Assembly: GCF_034344865.1 (NCBI RefSeq) | Contig: NZ_CP133774.1 | Span: 930,001 to 994,000, forward strand | Reading direction: 5' to 3' | From: Pseudomonas sp. 10S4 | Lineage (GTDB): Bacteria > Pseudomonadota > Gammaproteobacteria > Pseudomonadales > Pseudomonadaceae | Length of the DNA stretch: 64,000 nt | Shown: positions 47,381-56,630 of the stretch, piece by piece | How positions within the stretch are numbered: the stretch's first letter is position 1 | Layout of the letters: the number at the start of each line of letters is the position of its first letter | Program-made: the position numbers and the translations under genes | The notes under the pieces: generated by a model | Told to the model about the DNA's origin: nothing | Databases searched by the model: none | Seen by the model: the letters and a program-made list of their open reading frames with translations, nothing else

Positions 47381-49264
47381 ATGAAACTCTCCCGCCTCGC
47401 TTTAACGCTGACGCTCCTGCCGGCCGGCCAACTCCTGGCCAACACCTTCGAACGCGACCAAGCCCTGAAGCTCCCCGATGTGTTGATCAGCGCCAACCGC
47501 CAGGTCGAAGCACGCAACGACAGCAGCGCCGCCAACACGGTGTTCACCCGCGAAGATATCGACCGACTGCAACCGGACAGCGTTACCGATCTGCTGCGTC
47601 GGGTGCCGGGTGTGCAGGTCGGGCAAACCGGCGGGCGCGGCAGCTTGCCGGGGATTTACATTCGCGGCACCAAGTCGGCCCAAACGCTGGTGCTGGTGGA
47701 CGGCCAGCGCATCGGCAGTTCCACGTCTGGCGACAGCAACCTGCAACACATCAACATCGAACAAGTCGAGCGCGTTGAAGTGCTGCGCGGCTCCCGCTCG
47801 GTGATTTATGGTAGCGATGCGATAGGCGGGGTGATTCAGATTTTCACCCGTCGCGGTGGTGAACAAGGCCTGCAACCGCGCCTGCACATGGGATTCGGCA
47901 GCAACCAGACGTGGGAGCGCAGTCTTGGGCTGTCCGGTGGCGATGAGAAAACCCGTTTCAACCTCGGCGCCAGCCTCGATGAAACCGCCGGGATCAATCG
48001 CACCCACGAGTCGTATCCCAGCGACAGTGATCACGACGAGTACCGCAACAAATCGGTGAGTTTGAGCCTGAGTCATGCGCTGACCGATGACATCGAAATC
48101 GGTACCAACCTGCTGGATAACACCGGCAAAAGCGAGTTCGACAACCCGTTCGGCCGCTTCGACACGACCACCTTCAAATCCGTCCAGCAGCAGCCTTACA
48201 GCGATTTCGACGTCAGTAGCGTCAGCAGTTATGTCGACGCGCGGGTCAATGATCGGTGGAAAACCCGCGTCGAGTTCGGCCACAGCGAAAACAGCGAGAA
48301 GACCCTCGACAAGCTCAGCGACGAACGCATGGTGTTCAACACTTACCGCGACTCGGTGAACTGGCAGAACGACCTGACGCTCAACGAGCGCAATAGCCTG
48401 ATCCTCGGCGGCGACTGGTACGAAGACCGGATCAACAGCAGCACGCCGTTTGACGAGGACAGTCGCTGGAACCGCGCGGCGTTTATCCAGCATCGCTATC
48501 AGGCGGACAGTTTCTCCACGGAACTGGGCCTGCGCCGGGACCAGAATCAACAGTTCGGCGGCCAAAACAGTTGGAGCGGCACGTTCACCCTGCCGTTGAA
48601 TCCGGATAACGACGTGCTGCTGACCTACAGCGAAGGCTTCCGCGCACCGACTTTCAACGATCTGTATTACCCGGACTTCAGCAATCCAGACTTGAAGCCT
48701 GAAACCTCGAAAAGCTATGAACTGCAATGGCGCAGTCAACTGACCGAGGCCAGCCGACTGGAAGCATCGCTGTACCGAACGAACCTGGAAGACGCGATTA
48801 TCTTCGGCAGCAACAACCGCCCGCAGAACGTTGCTTCGGCACGCATCAACGGTTTCGAAGCAGCGCTAAAGCAGGAACTGTTCGGCTGGCAGAGCAACCT
48901 CGGCGTGTCGATCATCGACCCGCGAGATCGCGACAGTGGTCACACCCTGGCCCGTCGTGCCCGGCGAACATTGAGCCTGGATCTGGATCGACAGTTCGAT
49001 CGACTGAGCCTCGGCGCCAGTTGGCAGGCGGTCAGCGGCAGCTACGACGATGAGAACAATCAGCAGCCGTTGGGCGGCTATGCGTTGCTTGGGTTGCGAA
49101 GTAGCTGGGCGTTGAATCGGGAAGTGAAGCTTGATTTGAAGGTGGATAACCTGCTCGACAAGGGTTACAGCCGGGCGTTGTATAGCTATGACGGCAGTCA
49201 GTATGGGTATCGCGAGGAAGGTCGGGCGTGGATGTTTGGGGTGACCTGGACGCCGGAAATCTAA
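47381..49264 (+). CDS. btuB: BtuB-like TonB-dependent outer-membrane receptor
   Basis: A 627-residue outer-membrane barrel with signal peptide LALTLTLLPAGQLLA, a TonB-box-like LPDVLISANR, the plug (TREDIDRLQPDSVTDLLRRV, GQRIGSS, VEVLRGSRSVIYGSDAIGG) and about 22 strands ending in W-x-P-E-I. The match to cobalamin receptors is good and BtuF is encoded next door on the other strand. Cobalamin import would feed EutBC. No cobalamin riboswitch was recognised upstream. Start chosen for the signal peptide. Confidence 0.88.
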   Translation: MKLSRLALTLTLLPAGQLLANTFERDQALKLPDVLISANRQVEARNDSSAANTVFTREDIDRLQPDSVTDLLRRVPGVQVGQTGGRGSLPGIYIRGTKSAQTLVLVDGQRIGSSTSGDSNLQHINIEQVERVEVLRGSRSVIYGSDAIGGVIQIFTRRGGEQGLQPRLHMGFGSNQTWERSLGLSGGDEKTRFNLGASLDETAGINRTHESYPSDSDHDEYRNKSVSLSLSHALTDDIEIGTNLLDNTGKSEFDNPFGRFDTTTFKSVQQQPYSDFDVSSVSSYVDARVNDRWKTRVEFGHSENSEKTLDKLSDERMVFNTYRDSVNWQNDLTLNERNSLILGGDWYEDRINSSTPFDEDSRWNRAAFIQHRYQADSFSTELGLRRDQNQQFGGQNSWSGTFTLPLNPDNDVLLTYSEGFRAPTFNDLYYPDFSNPDLKPETSKSYELQWRSQLTEASRLEASLYRTNLEDAIIFGSNNRPQNVASARINGFEAALKQELFGWQSNLGVSIIDPRDRDSGHTLARRARRTLSLDLDRQFDRLSLGASWQAVSGSYDDENNQQPLGGYALLGLRSSWALNREVKLDLKVDNLLDKGYSRALYSYDGSQYGYREEGRAWMFGVTWTPEI

Positions 49265-49281
49265 AGGCCAACTCGGTCAAT

Positions 49282-49412
49282 TGTGGCGAGGGGGCTTGCC
49301 CCCGTTGGGCTGCGAAGCGGCCCCAATCCAGCCACCATGTTTTGTCAGACACACCGCATCAACCTGATTGCGACTGCTGCGCAGCCGAACGGGGGCAAGC
49401 CCCTCGCCACAG
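49282..49412. repeat. REPIN, GTGGCGAGGG type
   Basis: Arms GTGGCGAGGGGGCTTGCCCC and GGGGCAAGCCCCTCGCCACA between the converging btuB and btuF genes. Confidence 0.9.
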
Positions 49413-49413
49413 G

Positions 49414-50214
49414 TTATTGGTCCGGCGCGATGATTTGGCACAATTTGGCCGTCGCCTCGATCATCTGCCCACTCGGCCGCTCCAGGCCTTTATCCGTCAC
49501 CAACAACAATTGCCCGCGAGCCACCGCCGCCACCTGCGGCCACGCCTTCCAGGCATCGAGCTGCGCCTGATCACCGGCCAGAATCACCTCGGGATTGCGC
49601 TGCAGCACCGCCTCCACGCTCACCTGCGGCGCTGGCAATGTCAGGTCGGCAAACACATTGCGCGCACCGCACACTTCAAGCGCATCGCTGATGATCTGCC
49701 CACCGCCGACGGTGTACAACGGCCGATCCCAGACTTGATAGAACACCTGCAACGGCGTGTCCCGTCGATAGCGTTGGCGCAGGTTATCCAGCTTTTGTCG
49801 CAGGTCCGCCGCTAACTTCACGCCCCGCTCCGGTCGGCCGAGCTGTGTGGCGATGGATTCAATCTGTGCGGTGAGTTGTCCGAGGTTATGCGGTTCGGCG
49901 ACGTAGGTAGGAATGTTCAACCGCTTGAGCTGTTCACGCTGCGCCGGGCCGACGCTGCCGGGCCAGAGCAACAGCAGATCGGGCTTGAGGCTGAGCAATC
50001 GCTCCATGTCCAACTGACCGTAGCGGCCAACGGAAGGCAGATTTTTGAGTTCAGCAGGACGCTCACCGGCATCCAGCACACCGACCAACAGGTCTGCCGA
50101 ACCCAGTTCAACCACGATTTCAGATAGAGACGGCGCCAGGCTGACCACCCGCTCGACCGCAGCCGCCGAGCCACTGACGGCGAGCAGCAACACCGCCAGC
50201 CAATGACGAAGCAT
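49414..50214 (-). CDS. btuF: BtuF-like cobalamin-binding periplasmic protein
   Basis: A 266-residue binding protein with signal peptide RHWLAVLLLAVSGSAAA and the two-lobe helical-backbone pattern of BtuF: RVVSLAPSLSEIVVELGSAD, VGRYGQLDMERLLSLKPDLL, VWDRPLYTVGGGQIISDALE. It should hand B12 to an inner-membrane BtuCD, not seen in the window. Start at 50214 places the signal peptide correctly; the upstream gene ends at the same point. The 3' end almost touches the REPIN. Confidence 0.87.
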   Translation of the reverse strand: MLRHWLAVLLLAVSGSAAAVERVVSLAPSLSEIVVELGSADLLVGVLDAGERPAELKNLPSVGRYGQLDMERLLSLKPDLLLLWPGSVGPAQREQLKRLNIPTYVAEPHNLGQLTAQIESIATQLGRPERGVKLAADLRQKLDNLRQRYRRDTPLQVFYQVWDRPLYTVGGGQIISDALEVCGARNVFADLTLPAPQVSVEAVLQRNPEVILAGDQAQLDAWKAWPQVAAVARGQLLLVTDKGLERPSGQMIEATAKLCQIIAPDQ

Positions 50215-50633
50215 CAGCCGAGTTGACGCGGAATACGGTAGAGGTAGAACAGCACCGTAGTCGACAGCGCCAGCAGCACCAGTGGCACCGCTTCGAGACC
50301 GACGAACACCGCTAGCGCACCGATCCACGCCGGCAGGCCGGCAGCCAGGAACGCCGTGCGACGCTTGGCGGCCAAGGTAATCCAGGCAGCAGGTTCTTCA
50401 GGGGTGTCGAGGGCTTTCTGGGTGGCGATCAGCGCATGTTTATAGCCACTAAAGAACTTCAGGCTGACAAACATCGAGGCCACACCGGCGATGAACAACG
50501 GCATCGCCAGCACCGGCAGGATCGCCTCGCTCTGGCCAAACACGCCGTTGATCACGAACAGCGGCAACAAGGCCAGCGCCAGGTATTGCCACCAGCTGAA
50601 CGACAGTCGGCGCCGAACCTGGCCGCGGGTCAC
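50214..50633 (-). CDS. Small membrane protein of unknown function
   Basis: A 139-residue protein with about four hydrophobic stretches ([73 protein letters not shown]). GTG 50633 overlaps the ribA stop (GTGA). A gene of this kind sits between ribA and btuF in P. aeruginosa too. No function can be read from it. Confidence 0.8.
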   Translation of the reverse strand: MTRGQVRRRLSFSWWQYLALALLPLFVINGVFGQSEAILPVLAMPLFIAGVASMFVSLKFFSGYKHALIATQKALDTPEEPAAWITLAAKRRTAFLAAGLPAWIGALAVFVGLEAVPLVLLALSTTVLFYLYRIPRQLG

Positions 50634-51247
50634 GCCCGATCTGCCTCGCCCTGATGCTCGTTGCCCATCATGTGGTCGAGCTTTTTGGCCTTGGTGGCCA
50701 GGTAGAGTTTGTTGTGCGGGTTGTGCCCGGTGTGCAGCGGCACGCGCTCGGCGACCACGATACCCATGTCGGTCAAGGCTTTGACCTTGCGTGGGTTGTT
50801 GGTCATCAGACGCAAGGATTTCACGCCCAGGTGCTGAAGCATCGGCAGGCACATGGCGTAGTCACGCTGGTCGGCGGCAAAGCCCAGACGCTCGTTGGCT
50901 TCAACGGTGTCGGCGCCGCCGTCCTGCAACTCGTAAGCGCGGATTTTGTTCAGCAGGCCAATGCCACGACCTTCCTGACGCAAGTACAGCAACACGCCAC
51001 GGCCTTCGCGGGCGATGGCCTGCAACGCTGCTTCAAGCTGAGAGCCGCAGTCGCAACGCTGGCTGAACAAGGCATCGCCGGTCAGGCATTCGGAGTGCAA
51101 GCGGCCGAGCACCGGCGCACCGTCATCGAACTCACCCAGACTGAGCACCACGTGCTCTCGGCCATTTTCTTCATCGAGAAAGCCGTGCATGGTGAATTGC
51201 GCAAAAGGCGTTGGCAGCTTGGAAGCGGCGACAAAAACGACAGGCAC
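50630..51247 (-). CDS. ribA: GTP cyclohydrolase II
   Basis: A 205-residue stand-alone RibA that opens GTP to start riboflavin synthesis. The zinc ligands are in [19 protein letters not shown], and [15 protein letters not shown] is the catalytic arginine region. GTG 51247 is chosen because family members begin (M)[14 protein letters not shown] there. Its presence complements the RibB at 54.8-55.9 kb, whose own C-terminal domain lacks the zinc cysteines. Confidence 0.96.
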   Translation of the reverse strand: MPVVFVAASKLPTPFAQFTMHGFLDEENGREHVVLSLGEFDDGAPVLGRLHSECLTGDALFSQRCDCGSQLEAALQAIAREGRGVLLYLRQEGRGIGLLNKIRAYELQDGGADTVEANERLGFAADQRDYAMCLPMLQHLGVKSLRLMTNNPRKVKALTDMGIVVAERVPLHTGHNPHNKLYLATKAKKLDHMMGNEHQGEADRA

Positions 51248-51384
51248 CGGTGTGCTCCTGATCAATAAGTACTGGAGATTCGCAGACGCGGCATTGTAAC
51301 AGCAGGTTCTAACCGACGCTTAGGCTGAATTATGGGGCATAACGATCAAAAAGTTTGATCACTGCGTCAACAACACCATTTCCC

Positions 51385-51490
51385 TGTGGGAGCGGCGGTG
51401 CGACGATTCGACTTGCTCGCGAATGCGGTGGATCAGCCTGCATCAATGTTGACTGACCCACCGCATTCGCGAGCAAGCCCGCTCCCACAT
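51385..51490. repeat. REPIN, GTGGGAGCGGGC type, one arm a variant
   Basis: The left arm holds the inserted GCGGTGCGACGATTCGA, the exact inverted complement of the variant arm at 5972-6007. The right arm is standard. Confidence 0.85.
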
Positions 51491-51499
51491 TGACCGTGT

Positions 51500-52234
51500 T
51501 CAGTCAGTGCCAAACGGATACGGCTGTTTCCACTTGGCGAAGACCGGTTTCAACTGGCCGCTTTTCACCAGCCGTTCCATGCGCTGGTCGAACAACGCCA
51601 TCAACGCGCGGGCCTTGGGGTTGTCGGCAAAACACAGGAACAATGGCAACTCGGCGATGTGGGTTCGACGAAACTGCGACGGATCCTTGGCCCGGGCGAC
51701 CATGTAATCGACTTCGGTCAGCGCATCAATGTAATAGTCGGCGCGGTTGTGGGTCAGCATCGACAGGATTCCGGTGCGCCGCACCACTTCGTTGAAGCGG
51801 TGAATGTTCGGCAGGTAATCCTGATACTTGTAGCCGCGAACCCAGGCCAGTCGATAGTTGCCCAGGGTGTCGAGGGTCGGCGCCGGATTGCTCGCCAGGC
51901 CCAAGGCATAGATGTGATCGGTGTCGAAGTTCCAGTGCGGATAGAGCAGATCGCTGGTTTCATCCCGATAGGAACCGACACAGGCGTCCACTTCGCCCCG
52001 CTGGGCCAGGCCCACGGCGCGCGTGTAAGGTTCGGTGCGGATGTCCAGCTTGACACCCGCCGGCTCGAAGATCGCCCGCAGCAGATCCCAGCCCAGGCCG
52101 TGGCCGTCAGCAGCGGTGTAGTCTTCCCAGTCTTCGCTGGCCAGATGAATCACGGACGGCGTCGGCGCGACATCCCCCGCCTGGGCGAGTGAGCAAAACA
52201 TCGCGAAAACCACCATCAACCAGCGTCGAGCCAT
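51500..52234 (-). CDS. Periplasmic solute-binding protein, family 3 (SBP_bac_3)
   Basis: A 244-residue protein with signal peptide MVVFAMFCSLAQA. The fold is that of amino-acid-type binding proteins: SEDWEDYTAADGHGLGWDLL, RTEPYTRAVGLAQRGEVDAC, LAWVRGYKYQDYLP. No permease or ATPase is adjacent, and the ligand cannot be predicted; such orphan proteins often feed signalling systems. It follows pgpA by 22 bases and may be in the same unit. Confidence 0.8.
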   Translation of the reverse strand: MARRWLMVVFAMFCSLAQAGDVAPTPSVIHLASEDWEDYTAADGHGLGWDLLRAIFEPAGVKLDIRTEPYTRAVGLAQRGEVDACVGSYRDETSDLLYPHWNFDTDHIYALGLASNPAPTLDTLGNYRLAWVRGYKYQDYLPNIHRFNEVVRRTGILSMLTHNRADYYIDALTEVDYMVARAKDPSQFRRTHIAELPLFLCFADNPKARALMALFDQRMERLVKSGQLKPVFAKWKQPYPFGTD

Positions 52235-52256
52235 CCCTAGTTCCCCGGTTTGCCAC

Positions 52257-52760
52257 TCAGGCAAAAAGCCAAACCAGACCCTGCATCCCCAGCCATGCAA
52301 AGACCCCGGCCAATACGTCATCGAGCATGATCCCGACGCCGCCATGCACGTGGCGGTCGATCCAGCGAATCGGCCACGGTTTGAGGATGTCGAAGAAGCG
52401 GAACAACAAGAACCCTGCCAGCAACCAGTACCAACCTTGCGGCACCAGCCACAGGGTGATCCACATCCCGACCATCTCGTCCCAGACGATGCCTTCGTGA
52501 TCATGTACTCGCAAATCGTCGGCCACTTTGCCGCACAGCCAGAAGCCGAACAGCATGGTGATGCCGAGCATCAGCCAGTAACCCCAGTCGGGCAACATCT
52601 GCCACAACGGAATAAAGGGTAGCGCAACTAACGACCCCCAGGTGCCCGGTGCTTTTGGCAAGGTGCCCGAGCCGAAGCCGAACGCCAGGAAATGCCACGG
52701 ATTACGCCAGACCGAAGGCGGTACGAATTCCGCCGGGGTCTGTTTGGGATGATCTGTCAC
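52257..52760 (-). CDS. pgpA: Phosphatidylglycerophosphatase A
   Basis: A 167-residue inner-membrane enzyme that removes phosphate from phosphatidylglycerol phosphate. Family text: FGFGSGTLPKAPGTWGSLVA, HDHEGIVWDEMVGMWITL and FRFFDILKPWPIRWIDRHVH, which contain the acidic metal ligands. GTG 52760 overlaps the thiL stop (GTGA), as in other pseudomonads. Confidence 0.95.
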   Translation of the reverse strand: MTDHPKQTPAEFVPPSVWRNPWHFLAFGFGSGTLPKAPGTWGSLVALPFIPLWQMLPDWGYWLMLGITMLFGFWLCGKVADDLRVHDHEGIVWDEMVGMWITLWLVPQGWYWLLAGFLLFRFFDILKPWPIRWIDRHVHGGVGIMLDDVLAGVFAWLGMQGLVWLFA

Positions 52761-53722
52761 GGTGTCTCCCGAAAATGTTGATAGCCCCGGGTTTGCGGGG
52801 TGATGTCTTGTCCATCGGCGTCCAGCAGCACAACGCCCTGCCCGGTCACGACCTGGCCGACCACTTGGATCGGCCAACCGTCGGCCAGCAGTCGGGGCAA
52901 TTCGACGGGCGGCAAAGTAAAGGCCAGCACGTAGTCGTCACCACCGCTCAGGGCCGCGTCTTCAGCGCCCGATTGACCGAGGAACGCCACTAACGCCGTC
53001 GATACAGGCAGCTTACTCCGCTCAACCTGAATGCCGACCTTCGACGCGAGCGCAATATGCCCACAATCGGCGAGCAGGCCGTCGGAGATGTCCAGCGCCG
53101 AGGTAGCTTTGCCGCGTAACGCCTGACCGAGGGCCAGTTGCGGTTGCGGCGCCCAGTAATGGGCCAGCAACGGATCGGCGATGGCCGCTTCAGTAGTCCG
53201 CTGACCAAGCACCAGCGGCAAGGCCCCGGCGGCATTGCCCAGCTCACCGCCGACACACAGCAAGTCGCCCGGCTGCGCGCCACTGCGGGTCAACGCCTTG
53301 CCGACCGGCACACGGCCAAACACGGTCATCGTCAGGCTCAACGGCCCACGAGTGGTGTCGCCACCCACCAGCGCCACGCCACAGCTCTGCGCCATGACGT
53401 TCAAACCACGGGCGTAGGCGTCCAGCCAATCGGCGGTCACCGTCGGCAACGTCAGGGCAAGGGTAAAGGCAATGGGAGTGGCGCCCATGGCGGCCAGGTC
53501 ACTGACCGCTACAGCCAGCGAGCGCTGACCGAGCAAAAACGGGTCGCAAGGATCTGCGAAATGCACACCGGCAACGAGGGTGTCGGTGGAAATCGCCAAC
53601 TGTTCCCCGGAGGGAACAGCCAGCAAGGCGCAGTCGTCGCCGATCCCAAGGGCAACGCCCTCGCCGCCCTGCGCACAAGGCGCGGCGGCGAAGAAATTGC
53701 GGATCAGCTCAAACTCGCCCAT
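52757..53722 (-). CDS. thiL: Thiamine-monophosphate kinase
   Basis: A 321-residue enzyme that phosphorylates thiamine monophosphate to thiamine diphosphate, the cofactor of Dxs among others. Motifs: GIGDDCALL, ISTDTLVAGVHFADP, and AVSDLAAMGATPIAFTLALT. ATG 53722 (MGEFELIRNFFA) is the usual start; 53737 is also in frame. It lies between nusB and pgpA in a conserved run. Confidence 0.96.
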   Translation of the reverse strand: MGEFELIRNFFAAAPCAQGGEGVALGIGDDCALLAVPSGEQLAISTDTLVAGVHFADPCDPFLLGQRSLAVAVSDLAAMGATPIAFTLALTLPTVTADWLDAYARGLNVMAQSCGVALVGGDTTRGPLSLTMTVFGRVPVGKALTRSGAQPGDLLCVGGELGNAAGALPLVLGQRTTEAAIADPLLAHYWAPQPQLALGQALRGKATSALDISDGLLADCGHIALASKVGIQVERSKLPVSTALVAFLGQSGAEDAALSGGDDYVLAFTLPPVELPRLLADGWPIQVVGQVVTGQGVVLLDADGQDITPQTRGYQHFRETP

Positions 53723-53748
53723 GGCATTTCCAAGCACTGATCAAAGGA

Positions 53749-54249
53749 TCAGCGCTTGAACGCCTTCACTTCAGCTTCACGCAGACGCGGGGCCAGCTTG
53801 TCGAGTACACCGTTGACGAACTTGTGGCCGTCGGTGGAACCGAAGACTTTCGCCAGCTCGATACCTTCGTTGATCACAACGCGGTACGGCACGTCGACAC
53901 GCTTGATCAGCTCCCAGGTCGACAGGCGCAGAACGGCCAGTTCAACCGGGTCCAGCTCTTCGATCGTAATGTCCAGGCACGGGGCCAGGGCAGTATCGAT
54001 CTCGGTGCGGTGCGCCGGAACGCCGTGCAGGATGTCGTGGAAGTAGGCGGCATCGACATCGCTGAAATCGTTATCGACCCGAAACTGCGCTTCGATCTCG
54101 TTCAGCGATTGCTTGGCCATGTGCCATTGATACAGCGCTTGAGTCGCGAGCTGACGGGCTTCGCGACGCTTGACGCTTTTCGATGGCTTGCCGGCATCCG
54201 CAGGCTTTGGATCGCGCGGGTTGAAACGATCACTTTCGTCGCTAATCAC
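53749..54249 (-). CDS. nusB: Transcription antitermination factor NusB
   Basis: A 166-residue helical protein ([60 protein letters not shown]). With NusE it binds boxA and lets RNA polymerase read through rRNA operons. GTG 54249 overlaps the ribH stop by four bases. Confidence 0.97.
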   Translation of the reverse strand: MISDESDRFNPRDPKPADAGKPSKSVKRREARQLATQALYQWHMAKQSLNEIEAQFRVDNDFSDVDAAYFHDILHGVPAHRTEIDTALAPCLDITIEELDPVELAVLRLSTWELIKRVDVPYRVVINEGIELAKVFGSTDGHKFVNGVLDKLAPRLREAEVKAFKR

Positions 54250-54722
54250 TTGGCCTCCAACTGCGCCAGCAGGCTGACCATTTCCAGAGCGGACAGGGCA
54301 GCTTCAGCACCTTTGTTACCGGCCTTGGTGCCGGAACGTTCGATGGCTTGCTCGATGGAATCAACGGTCAGGACGCCGAAAGCGACCGGTACGCCGAACT
54401 CCATGGACACCTGGGCCAGGCCCTTGGTGCATTCGCCAGCCACGTATTCGAAGTGCGGAGTACCGCCACGAATGACCGCGCCCAGGGCGATGATTGCCGC
54501 GTACTCGCCCTTCTGAGCGACTTTCTGCGCAACCAGCGGAATTTCGAAGGCGCCAGGCGCACGGATGATGGTGATGTCGCTTTCGCTCACGCCATGGCGA
54601 ACCAGGGCATCAACTGCACCGCTAACCAGGCTTTCAACGACGAAGCTGTTGAAACGGCCCACTACCAAAGCGTAGCGGCCTTTAGGGGCGATGAAGGTAC
54701 CTTCGATGGTCTTCAGGGTCAT
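54246..54722 (-). CDS. ribH: 6,7-dimethyl-8-ribityllumazine synthase
   Basis: A 158-residue enzyme that condenses the pyrimidine and dihydroxybutanone phosphate into lumazine, the penultimate riboflavin step. [36 protein letters not shown] and [16 protein letters not shown] are the typical motifs, the histidine in the last being catalytic. It sits between nusB and ribB in the riboflavin cluster. Confidence 0.97.
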   Translation of the reverse strand: MTLKTIEGTFIAPKGRYALVVGRFNSFVVESLVSGAVDALVRHGVSESDITIIRAPGAFEIPLVAQKVAQKGEYAAIIALGAVIRGGTPHFEYVAGECTKGLAQVSMEFGVPVAFGVLTVDSIEQAIERSGTKAGNKGAEAALSALEMVSLLAQLEAK

Positions 54723-54744
54723 TCGTTAGATCTCTTAAAGAGCC

Positions 54745-54767
54745 GGGACGCGTTTTCTACGCGTCCC
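54745..54767 (-). terminator. Hairpin between ribB and ribH
   Basis: GGGACGCG / CGCGTCCC with a seven-base loop in the 91-base gap. There is no T-run on the minus strand, so it may be an attenuator or processing site rather than a full stop. Confidence 0.4.
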
Positions 54768-54813
54768 TCAGTGATGTGTTAACCGCGAATCAAGGACTGG
54801 AAACACCCAGTCA

Positions 54814-55905
54814 TTATTCGGAGGGCACGTATTCTACAACTTCCAGATCGAAACCGGATATCGCATTAAATTTCATTGGCGCACTCATCAGGCGCATTTT
54901 GCGCACGCCCAGGTCCCGAAGGATCTGCGAACCGGCACCGACGATGCTGTAGGTGGTCGGTTTTTTCGCCGGTACGTGTTCCGCGGTTTCGCGGATGTGT
55001 GCCAGCAACACGTCGCCATCGAGCGGGTGACCGAGCAATAGCACCACGCCGCTACCGGCCTCGGCGACCGCAGCCATGGCGGCGCGCAGGCTCCAGCGGC
55101 CCGGTTGCTTGACCATCAGCAGGTCGCGCAACGGGTCCATGTTGTGCACCCGGACCAGGGTCGGTTCTTCAGCGCACACGGTGCCCAGGGTCAGGGCCAT
55201 GTGCACGTCGCCTTCCACGGAATCACGATAGGTCACCAGGTTGAATTGGCCCAGTTCGCTGTCCAGTGGCTGCTCGGCAATCCGCTGAACGGTACGTTCG
55301 TGGATCATCCGGTAGTGAATCAGGTCGGCGATGGTGCCGATCTTGATGTTGTGTTCGGCAGCAAAGGTTTCCAGTTCAGCGCGACGGGACATGGTGCCGT
55401 CGTCGTTCATCACTTCGCAGATCACACCGCTCGGCTCGAAACCGGCCATGCGCGCCAGGTCGCAGGCCGCTTCAGTGTGGCCGGCGCGAGCAAGGGTGCC
55501 GCCGGGTTGGGCCATCAACGGGAAGATGTGGCCCGGGCTGACGATGTCTTCAGCCTTGGCGTCCTTGGCGGCAGCGGCCTGCACGGTGCGGGCGCGGTCG
55601 GCGGCGGAGATGCCGGTGGTCACGCCGGTCGTGGCTTCGATCGACACGGTGAACTTGGTGCCAAAACCGGAACCGTTGCGCGGCGCCATCAACGGCAGCT
55701 TCAGCAGTTCGCAGCGCTCGCGGCTCATCGGCATGCAGATCAGGCCACGGGCGTGCTTGGCCATGAAGTTGATGTGTTCAGGCTTGCAGCACTCGGCGGC
55801 CATGATCAGGTCGCCTTCGTTCTCGCGATCTTCGTCATCCATGAGGATGACCATCTTGCCTTGGCGGATATCTTCAACCAGTTCTTCGATGCTATTGAGC
55901 GCCAC
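54814..55905 (-). CDS. ribB: 3,4-dihydroxy-2-butanone-4-phosphate synthase with RibA-like C-terminal domain (RibBX type)
   Basis: A 363-residue two-domain protein. The N-terminal RibB part is complete (MDDEDRENEGDLIMAAE, HARGLICMPMS, GHTEAACDLARMAG). The C-terminal part is shaped like GTP cyclohydrolase II but lacks the zinc cysteines seen in RibA at 50.6 kb (it reads VRVHNMDPLRDLLM), so it cannot be a standard cyclohydrolase. This matches the RibBX hybrids described in other gammaproteobacteria. It makes the four-carbon unit for lumazine. Confidence 0.93.
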   Translation of the reverse strand: MALNSIEELVEDIRQGKMVILMDDEDRENEGDLIMAAECCKPEHINFMAKHARGLICMPMSRERCELLKLPLMAPRNGSGFGTKFTVSIEATTGVTTGISAADRARTVQAAAAKDAKAEDIVSPGHIFPLMAQPGGTLARAGHTEAACDLARMAGFEPSGVICEVMNDDGTMSRRAELETFAAEHNIKIGTIADLIHYRMIHERTVQRIAEQPLDSELGQFNLVTYRDSVEGDVHMALTLGTVCAEEPTLVRVHNMDPLRDLLMVKQPGRWSLRAAMAAVAEAGSGVVLLLGHPLDGDVLLAHIRETAEHVPAKKPTTYSIVGAGSQILRDLGVRKMRLMSAPMKFNAISGFDLEVVEYVPSE

Positions 55906-55921
55906 AAGGCACCCCCTTGAG

Positions 55922-56584
55922 TCAGGATTTGAGGTAGCCGTTGGCGGCCAGAAAGCTTTCGGTGATGTTACTGGAGCTTGGCTCTGCGGCCTTGTCGCCC
56001 AACAACAGGCGCTCCAGATAACGTGCCAGCAAGTCCACTTCCAGATTCACCCGGCGACCTGGCTGGTAAGACGCCATGATGGTTTCGCTCAGGGTGTGGG
56101 GAATGATCGTCAGCAAGAACTCGGCGCCATCGACTGCGTTCACGGTCAGGCTGGTGCCATCGACGGTGATCGAGCCTTTATGGGCGATGTACTTGGCGAG
56201 GTCTTTCGGCGCGCGGATGCGGAATTCCACTGCGCGAGCATTTTCTGTACGGGCAACCACTTCGCCCACGCCATCGACGTGACCGCTGACCAGGTGCCCA
56301 CCCAGACGTGTGGTCGGGGTCAGGGCTTTTTCCAGGTTGACCGGGCTGCCGCTTTTCAGGTCGTTCATGGCGGTGCAGTCGAGGGTTTCGCGGCTGACGT
56401 CTGCCGCAAAGCCATTGCCTGGCAGTTCAACTGCGGTCAGGCATACGCCGTTGACCGCGATGCTGTCGCCCAGTTTGACGTCGCTCAGGTCGAGCTTGCC
56501 GGTTTCTACGTATACCCGCACATCTCCGCCTTTTGGGGTCAATGCACGAATACTGCCGATGGATTCGATGATGCCGGTAAACAT
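55922..56584 (-). CDS. ribE: Riboflavin synthase (alpha subunit)
   Basis: A 220-residue enzyme made of two homologous lumazine-binding domains. MFTGIIESIGSI begins the first; VNGVCLTAVEL and GTSLTVNAVDG are the paired motifs of the two halves. It dismutates two lumazines into riboflavin. ATG 56584 lies behind GAGGAGG. The gene is 16 bases before ribB and shortly after ribD, in one unit. P. aeruginosa annotation calls it ribC. Confidence 0.96.
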   Translation of the reverse strand: MFTGIIESIGSIRALTPKGGDVRVYVETGKLDLSDVKLGDSIAVNGVCLTAVELPGNGFAADVSRETLDCTAMNDLKSGSPVNLEKALTPTTRLGGHLVSGHVDGVGEVVARTENARAVEFRIRAPKDLAKYIAHKGSITVDGTSLTVNAVDGAEFLLTIIPHTLSETIMASYQPGRRVNLEVDLLARYLERLLLGDKAAEPSSSNITESFLAANGYLKS

Positions 56585-56630
56585 GGAGTCCTCCTCGAGA
56601 ACAAGGCTGTCGCGTGGCGCAAGCCGGGAA

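Noticed and set aside
54723..55924. FMN riboswitch in the riboflavin genes
   Set aside because: The gaps between nrdR, ribD, ribE, ribB and ribH are too short or hold only a simple hairpin; no RFN-like conserved blocks were seen.
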